A stretch of DNA of 64,000 nucleotides from positions 5,652,139 through 5,716,138 of the forward strand of contig OZ004596.1 in assembly GCA_963924555.1 (NCBI GenBank). Direction: 5' to 3'. Position numbers and translations under genes: made by a program. Shown here piece by piece: positions 52,650 to 64,000 of this stretch. The stretch comes from Crambe crambe. Lineage: Eukaryota > Porifera > Demospongiae > Poecilosclerida > Crambeidae. The notes beneath the pieces were generated by a model. It was not told the origin of the DNA. It saw only the letters and a program-made list of their open reading frames with translations, and ran no database searches. The first letter of the stretch is position 1, and each line of letters begins with the position of its first letter.

Positions 52650-55600
52650 TTAGTGCTGACTTCCAGGGTCAGTGTATTGGACAGCTGTGTACACTACAGG
52701 AGGGATAGAGAAAGTATTATCAAACATAAAGGTCACCTGACTCACATGAAAGCAAGGCTCAAATGAAAGCAATGCTCACATGAAAGCAAGGCTCACACTC
52801 TTTTAAAGGAGTGTGAGCCTTGCTTTCATATGAGTCAGGTGACCTTTAATATTTCACTGTAGCTTTCTATAATGGTAACCCTTTACCAATTGCAGAGACC
52901 TATGAATGTAGCTACTAGTAGAATATTTACCATCTGGTGCGTCCATGTTGGTTCTGTCCAGTGGTTTGTAAAAATTCAGATCATCAGTATCTGCATGAAA
53001 TAAGCACAATCACCCAGATTTGATCACCATGACCACAGTACATGTCTCCACTGCACACATGCACAAAAGGAATTCCTATTCTAACATTGGACCTTTGGGA
53101 ACTTTAAGTCTGTAGCCATGCAGTCAGTAACTAAGTAGTCAGTATTAGCCTTATACCCAGGTCATCTGTCATGGTCTCCTGTGGATACACACACTGTCCA
53201 TAGCTATATGGGAAATACAGTGTGCAATAGGATTTCCTCTATGGAATCACATGGGAAAGATATCAGAGGGTGGAGCTAGGGGGTTGGCCCATGAAATCTT
53301 TATGTATCTTGGAATATGGTCCCAAATCAGAGGCAAGGATAACTACCTGCTGCACAACAGCAAAAATGAATTATTTGCTCCTTTTGTGTTCAGAATGCCT
53401 TCCTCATTGAACAGTTTAATTTCTGGTTTGGTTGGGGAAGCCTATTCCTACACTTATGCAATGTTTATAAGAATGCATTCCTTGGTAAGCTTCATAACCA
53501 AAACTATTATCTTTGTGGTTACTTATCATGCACCCACATGAAAATATATACTCTGAAGAAGAAGAAAGATGATTAAGAATTAGGTATATAGGGTGTATGG
53601 TCATAAACTATAAAATTGGTCAGTTTTTCCTTGAGTCTATCATCTCAGTCAAGAGCCACCCATGCACTCACCTTTGGTTGGATGGAGAGTGGTATAGTTG
53701 TCATCCATGGCAGGATGCTGTGAAGAACGCTTGACTGAGACAGACTGTGATAACTTGTCTAATTTACTAGGGGGTTTCTTTCTGGGTATGGCCACAGGTG
53801 TGGGAGTGGAGAGCTGCAGGCTTAGAGCTGCATGTGGAAGATAATTATGAAACAGGACAGACATAGAGTAGGTAAGTCAACAAACATTTAAAAAAAGACA
53901 TTTGAGACAGAGAGCTAAGTCAATAACAGTGAGAAATTCCAAAAAAAATTTTTCCATTTAGGAAACCCAAATTGAAAAGCACTGATACTCTAAAAGTAAT
54001 AGTGCAATAACGGAAGCCTTTTCAATTAGCCTGTTATTTAGCACCGGTTGGACTTTCTTCAGCAGATTTCAAGACCAAGGCCATGACTAGCTAAACATGA
54101 AGACAGATGACTCCATCACATGAAAGCCATAACTTCACCTGGTTTTATGTAGTTTTCAGTGTTTTGTGGTTTGGCCCACATATGACTGGCCACTTTCATG
54201 TCTGATGACGTAGTCTCAGCAGCAGCACATTCTTCAGTCGGCTCTTGAGGTATCTTTGTCCACCTTTTGGGGACAACCCCTTCCTCCCTTGTCCTGTCCC
54301 CTGGTCCTGCTTGTTTGTCTTTGTGTAGTCTCGGAGTGAAATAATCCTCTGGTCCCAATGGGAGTACAACGGTGGAGTACTTCACTGGGGCAACATTTTG
54401 CTTCTTCTTTAAGAAAAGTCTTGGGGTGGAATAATCATTGGACTCAGTCGGAGGATTAACTCTGGACTCCTGCCATGATTGTACGTCTGCAGTAACCCCT
54501 GGTTTCATGTGTTCATAGTCATCTTCCTCATCATCGTCCTCTTCTGCGATATCACCTTCTCTCAATTTCTGGAGGGTTTGTGTTGTTTCTGGAAGGGCTG
54601 CTTGTCCACTGCCCTTGTAAAAGTGCACCAGATTGGTGGGAACTGAGGCTGACATCATTGCACTGTAGTAATCTGTAGTTTGTGATGACATTCATAATAA
54701 TATACTGAGATAAAGTATGATGTTTGCTTCCTGCATGCAAACATGTGAAAAACAATTGGTTAATGTGCTCTTGGTATATATTTGTGAAGGTCACGACATT
54801 TCCTCAAAGCAGCTATTCCCATCAAGAAGTAGATAATAATTTTTTTGTGTGTGTGTGTACTGCAGTTTTAGGGAATCATGCAAAAATTAATCATCAGGTA
54901 TCATCCGTAAACTGACTACTACGCATGCGCACTGCTTAAAATTTTGAATTGCACTCAGATTAGAAAGAACTTTAGAGAAGTAAGCTTTGAAGAGCTATCT
55001 AGTGACTGTTCTAGTATAGTTCTAACCTATTAGCATGCCATTCACCTTCTCCGGTGAGATTTTCAAGGCTCGCGAGAATGCACACTCAGCAATTTGCAAG
55101 ACCGCAGTATGTGTGCATATTGCTGATCTAATGGGAATAAATGATATCATTCAGGTTGTTTTCCAAACCAAAACCTCTCCCCCCCACTACTGATAAGGCA
55201 ACTGCGTTATGATCACACCATACAGTATACCAGTCCGAGTTTCGATGCTGACCAAATAGAGCCATTGACCTATTGCTAGTTTATGCCACACTCAAAAGTG
55301 GTGTGATTTGGCGTAAGAAGTTTTTCATGGCACACATAAACCGTAACTCTTTGGAAAATATTCCTGTTTACAGATTTGAGTGTGCGTGAGGTACGTATGA
55401 GTGTGTATGTATTTTAAACTTTGTGGTTACAAATGGAGGTTCTTCACTTGTGAGTATACTAAAGGACTTGCACATAAAAAAGCTATTTATCACAACAGTC
55501 ATCCCAAATAAGGTTGGATGTTTATTCATAAAATACTATCAGTGGAAATACTATCATTGCATTGGGAAGGAGATAACAAGCAGACTGACAAATAAAAATA

Positions 55601-56725
55601 ACGCTGTTAGTGTGCTTCCTACACACTCAATACCACTGCAGCTACACTGACAAACAGCTGAATGAGTATCACTTGTGTCATGGGTAACTGTAGTAATGGA
55701 TAATTGTGTGTCTTTGAGGGTAAGTGAGATATGATAAGGTGCCCAAAGAATACAATCACTGAGTACTTGAATATCTTAAAACAATAACAATCACATTATG
55801 CTCCAATATACAAATACAATAATCTCAATGTTGTGTGTTTTGGCTAGCTAACTGCAAGCCCTGATAACTATTACAGCTAGCACCTATTCATTTGCCATTG
55901 TGTTGGCAAACAGTAAAAGATGTTCTGGGAAGGGGGAGGTTGATATTCTGCAGTTTGATTAGCTGCTTTTCATCATTTTGGAAACCCTTCACCATAGAAC
56001 ACTATAGTGGAGACATTTACAGCTCCAAAACTGTCTAAGAGTTAATTTTTAGTCTCCAATGCACTTAATATATGTATAGCCATGATCATACCTGAACGGG
56101 AAGAATTGATGTAGCCTAATCGTCCACTTCCGGTAGCTCCTTGGTCAGATCCACTGGACAAATGAAAGCTCTCTCTCTCTGGGTTTGCCTTCACCTCTGC
56201 TCTTCGGAGTCGCTCAGCTAGCGCCTCGGATGTCTGGGCAGCCTCTGTGATCAGCTGCATGATCCTGTCTCTTTGTATGGTAATTCCCGACGTAGCAATT
56301 TGGAGTCTTTCCATCTGCTGCAAGAGAACGGTGGCCTGCACAAATGCAGCTTCAAGTGTAGCTCTCAATACCAGATCATCTTCACTCTCATCATGAACTC
56401 TACCACTGTCTGGCTTGTTAGCCTTTTTTTCTGGTGATTTTTTCCTTTTCTTGAAGAAATCTTTGACTTCATTGACCAGATCTTGTCTTTTTAGGTCTTT
56501 CATCAACTCTAGGAGTTTCTCTGGGTGGCTGGCAGTGATAATTCCATTTGATTCTAGTTTGCAGAAGATTTCAAGTGGAGTGCAGCTCTTGTACTGATCC
56601 TTTTGGTTGTAGAAGTGGATGTACACTATAGCTTGTGCTTCTTCCTTCTTGAGTTTTTTAGACAGACTGTAGATCAAACGTCTGAAGGCCAGAAATTGTT
56701 GATTTGACTCAGCTGTGACTTCCAT
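52650..56725 (-). CDS. DED-containing docking adaptor B
   Basis: Exons 56092-56725, 54139-54672, 53672-53827, 52931-52990 and 52650-52693 join to exactly 475 residues, all introns phase 1. The N-terminal DED runs from FRRLIYSLSKKLKKEEAQAI to LLELMKDLKRQDLVNEVKDF (RxDL motif). A helical region (LLQQMERLQIATSG, AAQTSEALAERLRRAEVKAN) follows. The tail has at least twelve tyrosines in docking-like contexts: GYINSS (YxN), DYYSAMM, DDYEHMKP (YxxM, the PI3K-SH2 type), NDYSTPR, KYSTVV, EDYFTPR, ENYIKPG, DNYTTLH, NFYKPL, VYTAV and QYTDP. A proline/basic segment VAIPRKKPPSKLDK also occurs. The ATG at 56725 is preferred because the DED starts soon after; an in-frame codon further upstream adds an unlikely 21 residues. 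Middle member of the cluster. Confidence 0.75.
52728..52847. repeat. Long hairpin (perfect 21-bp stem, 8-base loop) with outer arms
   Basis: 52780-52800 is the exact inverse of 52809-52829 around the loop TTTTAAAG. Outer arms 52728-52760 and 52815-52847 (AAAGGTCACCTGACTCA...) pair over 33 bases with one mismatch. The left side carries three direct copies of ATGAAAGCAA(G/T)GCTC. It lies in the last intron of adaptor B. Either a small palindromic element or a folded RNA. Confidence 0.85.
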
Positions 56726-57157
56726 GGTGTAGCTAGCCAGACCAAGTTGGAATACACCTTTAGAAGTTAATTCAACCACATATAGCACTGGTTTATAGTC
56801 CTTGAGTACTCAGACTAATTCTGTAGTTCTAGCTGGTTTAAGATGATATGCTATGGCTTAGCCTAGCTAGCTGTTGTCAATACTCTAGCTATTCTATTTT
56901 GAGAAGTGTTTTTGAGGGGGTGGAGTTAAAACACTATGAATATCATTATAGCATACAATTATTATGGCTAGCCTATTACATCATCATTGCCAAGTTCATG
57001 CCTTATCCAGTGCATGCATGCTTATGAACCCCTCTCCTCCCCCCATTCCTGTATTGCATTATATTATTATTATAATTATGGTTCAGTAATATTGTTTATT
57101 GCATTGAGAATGGATCTGAGTTATAGTTAGATGAGATATCTGCATGGCTGTTCTTCA
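56726..57157. other. Intergenic region between adaptors B and C
   Basis: 432 bases, AT-rich, with no gene seen. It presumably holds the adaptor B promoter and adaptor C 3' flank. Confidence 0.6.
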
Positions 57158-60100
57158 TCACCTGAAGTCTCTCTTTGGAACTGAGTAGATATTTGGTGCT
57201 GTAGAGATGAAGAGAAAAAAAATCATGCTTTGAGTCATTAGAAACTGAAGAACATGGCCGGAGGCACTACTGTGAGCCAGCTGGTACGGCCATGGCTGTA
57301 CCAACATTCAGAGTTGTTTTTTTTTGTTTTGTTTCGTTGTGTGTGTGTCTGCACGTGTCTGTGTGTAACGTTTTAGTTCATTGTACCAGATACCAGATTA
57401 AATCTAATATTGGAAGGCTTTCCCCAGACCCCCCTTCAAGATGGTAGCTATAATTATGGCTGTACCACTATAAATGAGCTTCTCTGGCTTTCAGAATGCT
57501 GGCCAGAGGGGGGAGCATAAGACTCATGAATGACAACCCCTCTGTAATGCAGTTGATTTTAAGTGCTATAATGTATCAGTTGTTCTTTGAAGCCTTTCTT
57601 ACAATAGTAGCTGTCATTGCCCAGTACCCACACTCTGCAAAACCTTTTGGCTTCTGTAAAAAGGACCATTTCATAAGCTGGAAGTATGTATGAGCCCTCT
57701 GGCGAGCTAGACTAATGTAAACAACCATCTCTGTGTGTGTACTGTTAAACTGCTGATCTGTTACAGCTTTCTGTGCTCACCGTTAGTGAATTTATTTGGT
57801 GTGGTATAGATGTGTTCTTGGCTCAATGACGATCCTACAACAATAAAAGGGAGAAAAGTAAATTAACAGGAGTCCTTTAAAAGAGTTGGTAGTTATTTTG
57901 CTCACTTTGATCGGTGGTTTCTCTTAGGAATTCAGTGGGATCACTGAAGCCACTGTCTCCTGTGCCACTAGTGTGGCTTGCTTCGATGTCTCCACTTCTT
58001 GTTAGTGATGATTCACTGCTTCTTGTAGACTCAGTGCTTTTTGGCAGTGATGTTTTCTTTCTCAGAACTGGAATGTTAGAGCCCTGATGTCCTCCAAGCA
58101 GGTTGTCCACTGAATCGATAGGTTTTGTGAGGGAGATACAGAAAGAAAAGATAAATGTCTTGTACTGTGCTTTGGCTTGTATTTCAAGATCACATTATGT
58201 AACACTAACTACTAGCTAACTCTGATTTCCGATTGCACCTGTGACCATACATGTATCACTTCAAGGCAGAGCTGTGGTAAGCGAAATTGACCACTCTGTC
58301 CAGGAAATGGGTGTGGCTACAAATGTTACGATCGATCTCAACACCACAAGGCACCCGTGGTATGCACGGCATTGCAGTTTTGGCTCAGGTGTCCAAAGGG
58401 ATGAGAGCTACCCATGGTGAGGGGGTTTTAAGGGCTACACATACCTCAGACAAAAGGATAACTCTTCTACAAAAGAACTAAGTGGTTTTTCTGCTTATCT
58501 CTATGTATCGATGTCCTTTATGAAACTTCTATTTCTAAACTTGCCAGGCACTTTGGCACCCTCAGAAATAACAATTAGGTAAATAGCTGTAACCTTATTT
58601 AGTTCTTCTTAACTGCTTACTTTCCTTGTTGATTTATAGTAACATAAAGGTCAGCTGCACACAATCATTCTTGTTTTTACCTGATCTGGACTGAAAATCA
58701 GATAATTTCCTCTGCACAGATGGTGTAGTTGGAACGGAATTGCCTGAGTTTGTCTCGTGAACTCTATCACCTAGTCGTATGTTCAAAGGAAACGTAATTG
58801 ATCCTTCACTTAGTTTGTGCTTCTGCTTTGAGTGATGCTGGTGGCTGTTGTGCTGTGTTTCCAAGTTGGAACCGACAAAGTAATGTGCTCTGCTTTCATC
58901 GACATCCAACACCAATTGAGAAGATTCTTGTTTGCTTTGGAGTGGGCAGAGATTATCATAGTCGCTTTCACTTGCCACTGCAGGGTGACTTCGCATTTGT
59001 TGGAGGTGACTAGTGTTTTGGTAGACTTTTGGCGTTGCTGAGACCTGGTATGGTCCTCTGGCTTGTTGTGACTTAAGAATGTGTGTACTGGAATGGGACA
59101 TCTTGGAAAAATTCCCTCCTTGCTTTGAACTAGCTGGTCTGCTGCCAGGTCTGGCAAGAAACGGTTTCTCTTCATCTGCATACAGGCAATAATACCACAT
59201 AAACAAAAAAAAATAATATAAACAATGTAGCTATGGCTACTGCATTATATAAGGGGCCATAGATAAATAGGTGACCACACCTATAATGAGACCACCTCTC
59301 TATTAAGGCCAACAGCACCCATTACAAGCTATTTCGACCTCCAAAGAGACCACCCACACCTTGTTGTTCCTCAGGTTTCACTATCATGATTCACCCAGTA
59401 AGGGCAGCACTGATATTTTCACTCAATATAATGGGCAGTACCAATATTTTCATGGTGGCTGCCATGGTCTATGGAGGTTAGCAATATAATGCAGCACAAC
59501 AGCTGGCATGCAGGTATCGAGTAAACAGAACATTCCTGCATGCATTAGTTTGATTGTACGCATTATCTTTACTTCCTTGAATGGGAGAAATGGGTGATGC
59601 ACGACCAGTGGCTCTGGCACAAAAAGGGCAAACTCCACTCTTTGAGTTGTAGTGATATAATAATCATTACCATAAAGATATGCATGTTTCTGGCTATATC
59701 ACCTTTTTAGAACAAAAAAGTTATGGAACTTGATTTCCTCATTCGAATCGTGCATTTTAATCCTCGTACACAAGCTCTATAGTTATTGAGTCTGTGTATG
59801 AGGCTACATGCATCTCAACATACACATACACACTGGTCTTCCTAATCATCATCCTTCTTACTTGATTTTCTCCTCTGTTGCATTTCTGAAAGGGGTTGGA
59901 TGAGAAAACTTTTAGCCTCGCTCTGCACCTTTTCCACTCTTTCGCTGATTTTGCTGCAGAACAGTCTTTCAGTTGGAGAGCACTCTTGCTTGCTGCAGAA
60001 ATCAAGCAGGTCATCTCTGATGGATGCCAGTTGCTTCTCAATTGAGATAGCCTGGATATAACAAAGTTCTAGTCTTCCTTCATCTGGATATTTGATTTTA

Positions 60101-60318
60101 TCTAGCAAGTCACATCTCTGTATGTTCTTAAGAACATCTTTTAGTCCTTCAATATTTCTTGAAGAAAACTCTCCTCTGCTTTCCAGTATCCTCAAGATGT
60201 GCAAATTTGAGGCCTTTTCTGCAACTATTCCATAGATATATGTCAACGCTTCAATATTTTGTGGGGTTAGCTGCTGTGAGATGTTGAACACTAGCTTTGA
60301 AAACTCATCTGCACTCAT
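57158..60318 (-). CDS. DED-containing docking adaptor C
   Basis: Exons 59862-60318, 58681-59175, 57906-58109, 57781-57834 and 57158-57198 join in frame to 416 residues, again with only phase-1 introns. The DED runs from FSKLVFNISQQLTPQNIEAL to LKDVLKNIQRCDLLDKIKY (RxDL motif). A helical stretch (ISIEKQLASIRDDLLDF, KISERVEKVQSEAKSFL) follows. The tail is histidine-, serine- and glutamine-rich, with tyrosine motifs GPYQVS, KVYQNTS and SDYDNLC (both YxN), HYFVGS, HIYTTP and NIYSVP. The third exon is 204 bases, the same length as the third exon of adaptor A, and carries GTGDSGFSD followed by EFLR. Likely a paralogue of A. No catalytic domain is visible. Confidence 0.74.
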
Positions 60319-60766
60319 TATTGCAATGTAAATATACCACTATTATCTCAGCTCCTCTATTATTAACTTTAGCACTGCAGCTGTGGTTTTCAACTCAGAG
60401 AGCTAGCTACTTAAATGCTGACTAACAGTAGTTCTGATGGGTGTGGCAAGATGTCCTAATAAATAACTTTGGCATGTGTGAGCAACTCCTGATGCAAAAG
60501 GAAATTGAACAATAACAGCCAGAGCTATTCCTGGAAACTTCATTCACACATAATGTTGATTCACAGCTATAGCTAATTATTATTTCTACATCAAGGAAAT
60601 CGTCCAACATGCACTTGTCATTTTGCCAAATAAAGTTTCACTAATATCGTGACTAGCTAGCTATACCAGCTTCTCATATGAACACGAAGTTTATGAACTC
60701 AAAAATGCATCAGAATCATAATGATAGGAGTAGTAAAAAATATAGTCCATATCAAAGGATTGTATA
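60319..60766. other. Intergenic region between adaptor C and PITP copy 1
   Basis: 448 bases with no recognisable feature. The adaptor C promoter is expected here. Confidence 0.6.
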
Positions 60767-63050
60767 TTATTGTTCAGAAGTACCTCGAACTTCTCCCTCA
60801 GTTCTTGCCTGAAAGAAAGAGAGGGAAAAAACCAAATCCTTCCTATATACCCCTCCTACTTCATGGTGCATGTCATTGGGACAATTCTTAGCTATAGTCA
60901 ATCCTTTACTGGCTATTACATTACTACTCAATGTGCTGGAGAAACACTTTTGATCTACACTCCCCACACTCCCCCCTACCTTGTCAAGGTCTGCCTTAGT
61001 TTTTTCTTCTAGTTGGCGAATGTCTTCCATTGTGAGACCATACCACTCGTCCAACCAACAGTAGACTTGGCGATGGAAGTTACGAAAGAACCGTGGGTAC
61101 ACCTAGGGGAGAGGGGATTAGCAAAGTGAGAGGGTGGGGTCTTCCCTTTTGAGGGTCGGATGAGACCCTTTACCTAGCTCAAGATCAAGTAGTGGTGGAG
61201 AACCTCTACAAATTTGATCATTGAATCCCAACCTTTTGGATCCTGGACTCGACTGTTCCCTGCAACCCAAACCACTTGAACTCGCATTCCACCAGCTTAT
61301 AACAGCACATGATTGGATCCGAGGTTTCCTTCCAATCCTTTTCTAGAGGGCCTCTCCCAGTCTTCTCAGAATGGAATTTATTAGGATCCCATTCAGGCTT
61401 GTAGTCCTACAATCACAGAGAAAGGTGAATCATTATTAGCTAAGGCTATGTGTGTCCAATAAAGCCACCAGCATGTGATTTCTGGGCTTATGTTTGGGAG
61501 TGCCGCCATTATATGATAAAGAATACTGTTCCATTCTATCATAGAATGGCTCAAATTTCCAATAAGAGCACAATTAGTGCATGTACTTATATAAATATGC
61601 ACTTACCGATGATGACACAGGATCATTAGCAATATCTATGTGCATAACATCTCTCTTGGCAAGCTTATCTGGGGGCAAATTGTGGACCTGAAAATATCAT
61701 CATAACTGACTGGGGTGAGGTTAACACATACACGTACATTCTCCTGCTGTCCTCTGTCATTCTGGACATGTATTGTCTCTATGGTGATGTGAAACCCATC
61801 CTTCATGTAATCTGGATTCTACAGAAACATAATTTAATTTACACACCATTCAAGAATTATGGTTACAGGTTCCAGAGTATAATAGTCTAGCTCACTACGT
61901 GACCCTTTACCAACACAAGAAAGTATGAAATATTAGGCCAAGCCAAAAGAAATTTTCTGTTTCTCACTCCCTCCCCAATTTTACTGGAAATTGACAAAAA
62001 TATACGCACATTTTCTCAGGCTAGACCAATTAAATTTGCTGTTAATACACAAAAATGTAAGAAGAAAAGTTCTTAGTACTGTTTACTTCAGCCTGGAGCA
62101 TGTAGTTTATAGTTGTAGTCATCTGCTGTGAAATGGTCATGTACAAGCTCCCTCCCTCATTGTTTTTTTGTTGTTGTTTTTTTTGGATGATTTAGGAATG
62201 AGGAACAGCAAATTTATTTGGTCCAGCCTTTTATTTTATGCACAAGTGAAGTCACATGATAAGAGCTATATCCAATGAAATAGCCTCATAAAATCATGTG
62301 TTAGATGCAGACATTGTGTAATGAATTACAAAAGAGACTCACTGTAAGGACAGTCTTGGAATGAGGATAACAGTTCCACGACTTTTCATGGATTTCAAAT
62401 GCTCCCCGAGGTGCTAGCATCCGGATAAGCCTAGGTACTTTGCTGCAGGCAATGTTAATGTACTCATTCAAAATCAAGGATCACTCCACCACACAACACA
62501 TACCTGGCCAAATGGTAGATCTTGTGAGTGAATTGACCCTTTCCCATTTTTTCATCTTCAAAGGGTTCATTTTTGAGGACTTCCACACCTTCACCACCTC
62601 CTGTTTCATTCTTGCTGGCTTCTGCCACAGAGTACAGCTGTCCTATTTGGTACTGTGTGTGTGCACAGTTGTTAAGTGGGTTTAAAAAAATTGCACTCAG
62701 TTTAAGATAATACACACAGTACACACATTAGAAATGGTTGACCCTAAAATTTGGGTCACCTCACTGTTCCTTGCCAACCCATTTATGTGGGAACTAATAA
62801 GTCATTGAGTTAACGAATCACCTGAGGACAGTTGTATTCTTGTATCTTATAAACACTTACCTCCTCCAAACTAAGAGGTAGAACCACTCGACTGCAATAA
62901 TAAAGATAAAAGGATTAGAAAAACACACCAGTTTACCCCTAGTCCTGAGGAGCCACAAGGGTATTATATAGTTGGTAATATAATAGCTAGCTGGATAACT
63001 ACCAGCTACACCATTTAATAACAACAAACTTACAATTCTCTAATGAGCAT
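60767..63050 (-). CDS. PITPN: Class I phosphatidylinositol transfer protein, copy 1
   Basis: About nine short exons give a full single-domain PITP. The start [16 protein letters not shown] is spread over exons 63034-63050 and 62861-62891. [20 protein letters not shown] and [12 protein letters not shown] follow (62504-62652), then [68 protein letters not shown] with [17 protein letters not shown], and [20 protein letters not shown]. The end is EVRGTSEQ, comparable with the C-terminus of vertebrate PITP-alpha. It carries PI and PC between membranes. The exon 60980-61102 is nearly identical to 63746-63868, which belongs to a second copy upstream. Confidence 0.93.
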
Positions 63051-63521
63051 TACCGGTATACCTTGCACCACGCCCGCGCTTCAGATCAGGACGCTGTCAC
63101 GTCATCATGCATGCATGTAAAGCGTTTCTTACGTTAAATTAGAGCGGAATTAATGAAGGTATTATTATGCTACGGCATGGCATAGCATGGCAACAGCTAG
63201 CTAGTTTAGGCACGTCTGAACTGCTCAGCTCAATGACCTGTGGAGAAGTACGTAGAGCAGCAAGACTAAAGGGGGTGGGGCTCATCAACCCCACCCATTA
63301 AGTTTGCCTCTTCCAACAACACTTGTTCCACATTACGACCACCTACATTATTGTTATTATTATTATAGAACACAAAATTAATACTTATGCTTCAAACAAA
63401 GATGAATTTTTTTACATACACTAATAATAAATATTTATACCAATAAAATAAAGTTTGTTATAAACCAGCCCCAAGAGCATTGGTCCCTTAGAGCAAGTTG
63501 AAGGATTGTAGGACTGCATAG
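63051..63521. other. Intergenic region between the two PITP copies
   Basis: 471 bases between the start of copy 1 and the stop of copy 2. It holds CG-containing sequence near 63063-63100 (CACGCCCGCGC, CACGTCATC), likely promoter, then AT-rich DNA with TTATTATTATTATAG at 63352-63366. Confidence 0.6.
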
Positions 63522-64000
63522 TTATTGTTCAGAGGTACCTCGAACTTCTCCCTCTGCTCTCGCCTGAAAAGTAAACCAAAATTAACTAATTCCTGTATAG
63601 GAAGATTGTTATCCTACTACCAATGGCCAAAGACCAGCAACCTGGTGAAGTAACCACAGTCAACACTTTATAGGGCCTAGTACTCATTACTACTAGATAA
63701 GGAGAAACAGGGTGGGCCTGTACCTTAATTAATACTCCCCCCTACCTTGTCAAGGTCTGCCTTAGTTTTTTCTTCTAGTTGGCGAATGTCTTCCATTGTG
63801 AGACCATACCACTCGTCCAACCAACAGTAGACTTGGCGATGGAAGTTACGAAATAACCGTGGGTACACCTGGGGAGAGGGGATTAGCAAAGTGAGAGGGT
63901 GGGGTCTACTTAGCTCAAGAATATATAAGTAGTGGTGGAGACCCTTTACCCTCTCCTTTATAAACCTCATTGAACCCCAACCTTTTGGATCCTGGACTCG
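63522..64000 (-). CDS. PITPN: Class I phosphatidylinositol transfer protein, copy 2 (5' part beyond window)
   Basis: The last three exons of a second PITP gene: 63522-63563 (ending EVRGTSEQ), 63746-63868, and an exon entering the window edge at about 63980-64000. Exon lengths (42 and 123) equal those of copy 1. The 123-base exon differs from copy 1 at a single base (one Phe to Leu change), and the adjoining ~40 bases of intron are almost identical too. I infer a recent tandem duplication or gene conversion. Whether the copy is intact upstream cannot be seen. Confidence 0.85.

Overview
This looks like about 64 kb of nuclear DNA from a compact, intron-rich animal genome. Nearly every gene is split by short introns, often 50-150 bases, with GT-AG borders. 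The gene set is metazoan: mevalonate kinase, CCT zeta, malectin, two-pore channel, Mediator 21, a NatB subunit, class I PITP and death-effector-domain proteins. There is about one gene per 2.8 kb, and start codons of neighbouring genes are often 70-250 bases apart. A demosponge or similar early-branching animal fits best. That is an inference from architecture; I cannot confirm the species.

Left part, 1-38 kb: sixteen genes that strictly alternate strand, so they form eight head-to-head pairs separated by tail-to-tail junctions. In order they are: a large unrecognised AT-hook/RS-like nuclear protein (-, open at the left edge), renalase (+), PTRH2 (-), mevalonate kinase (+), sedoheptulokinase (-), a DUF4291 protein (+), a LIAT1-like protein (-), EXO5 (+), malectin (-), CCT6/TCP1-zeta (+), two-pore channel (-), MMAB (+), MED21 (-), ribosomal P2 (+), RWDD4 (-) and NAA25 (+). 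Most are housekeeping genes in metabolism, translation, protein folding or DNA repair. The likely shared promoters are the main regulatory feature.

Middle, 38-50 kb: a disordered docking protein rich in SH3-ligand and tyrosine motifs (+), TRMT2A (-, with a 733-bp inverted-repeat transposon in an intron), then about 3.5 kb with no gene I can support.

Right part, 50-64 kb, all on the minus strand: three tandem genes that each join an N-terminal death effector domain (DED) to a long disordered tail of proline-rich SH3 ligands and tyrosine motifs (several YxN, one YxxM). Reconstructed exons give complete frames of 414, 475 and 416 residues, and every intron is phase 1. This DED-docking-adaptor cluster is the most unusual content of the window. 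It suggests death-fold oligomerisation wired to tyrosine-kinase signalling. The right edge holds one complete class I phosphatidylinositol transfer protein gene and the 3' end of a nearly identical second copy.

Gene identities come from protein motifs read by eye. Exon borders were placed by hand from splice signals and reading phase and have not been tested against transcripts. Small mobile elements (TA-flanked palindromic elements, a perfect hairpin), minisatellites and microsatellites sit almost entirely in introns.
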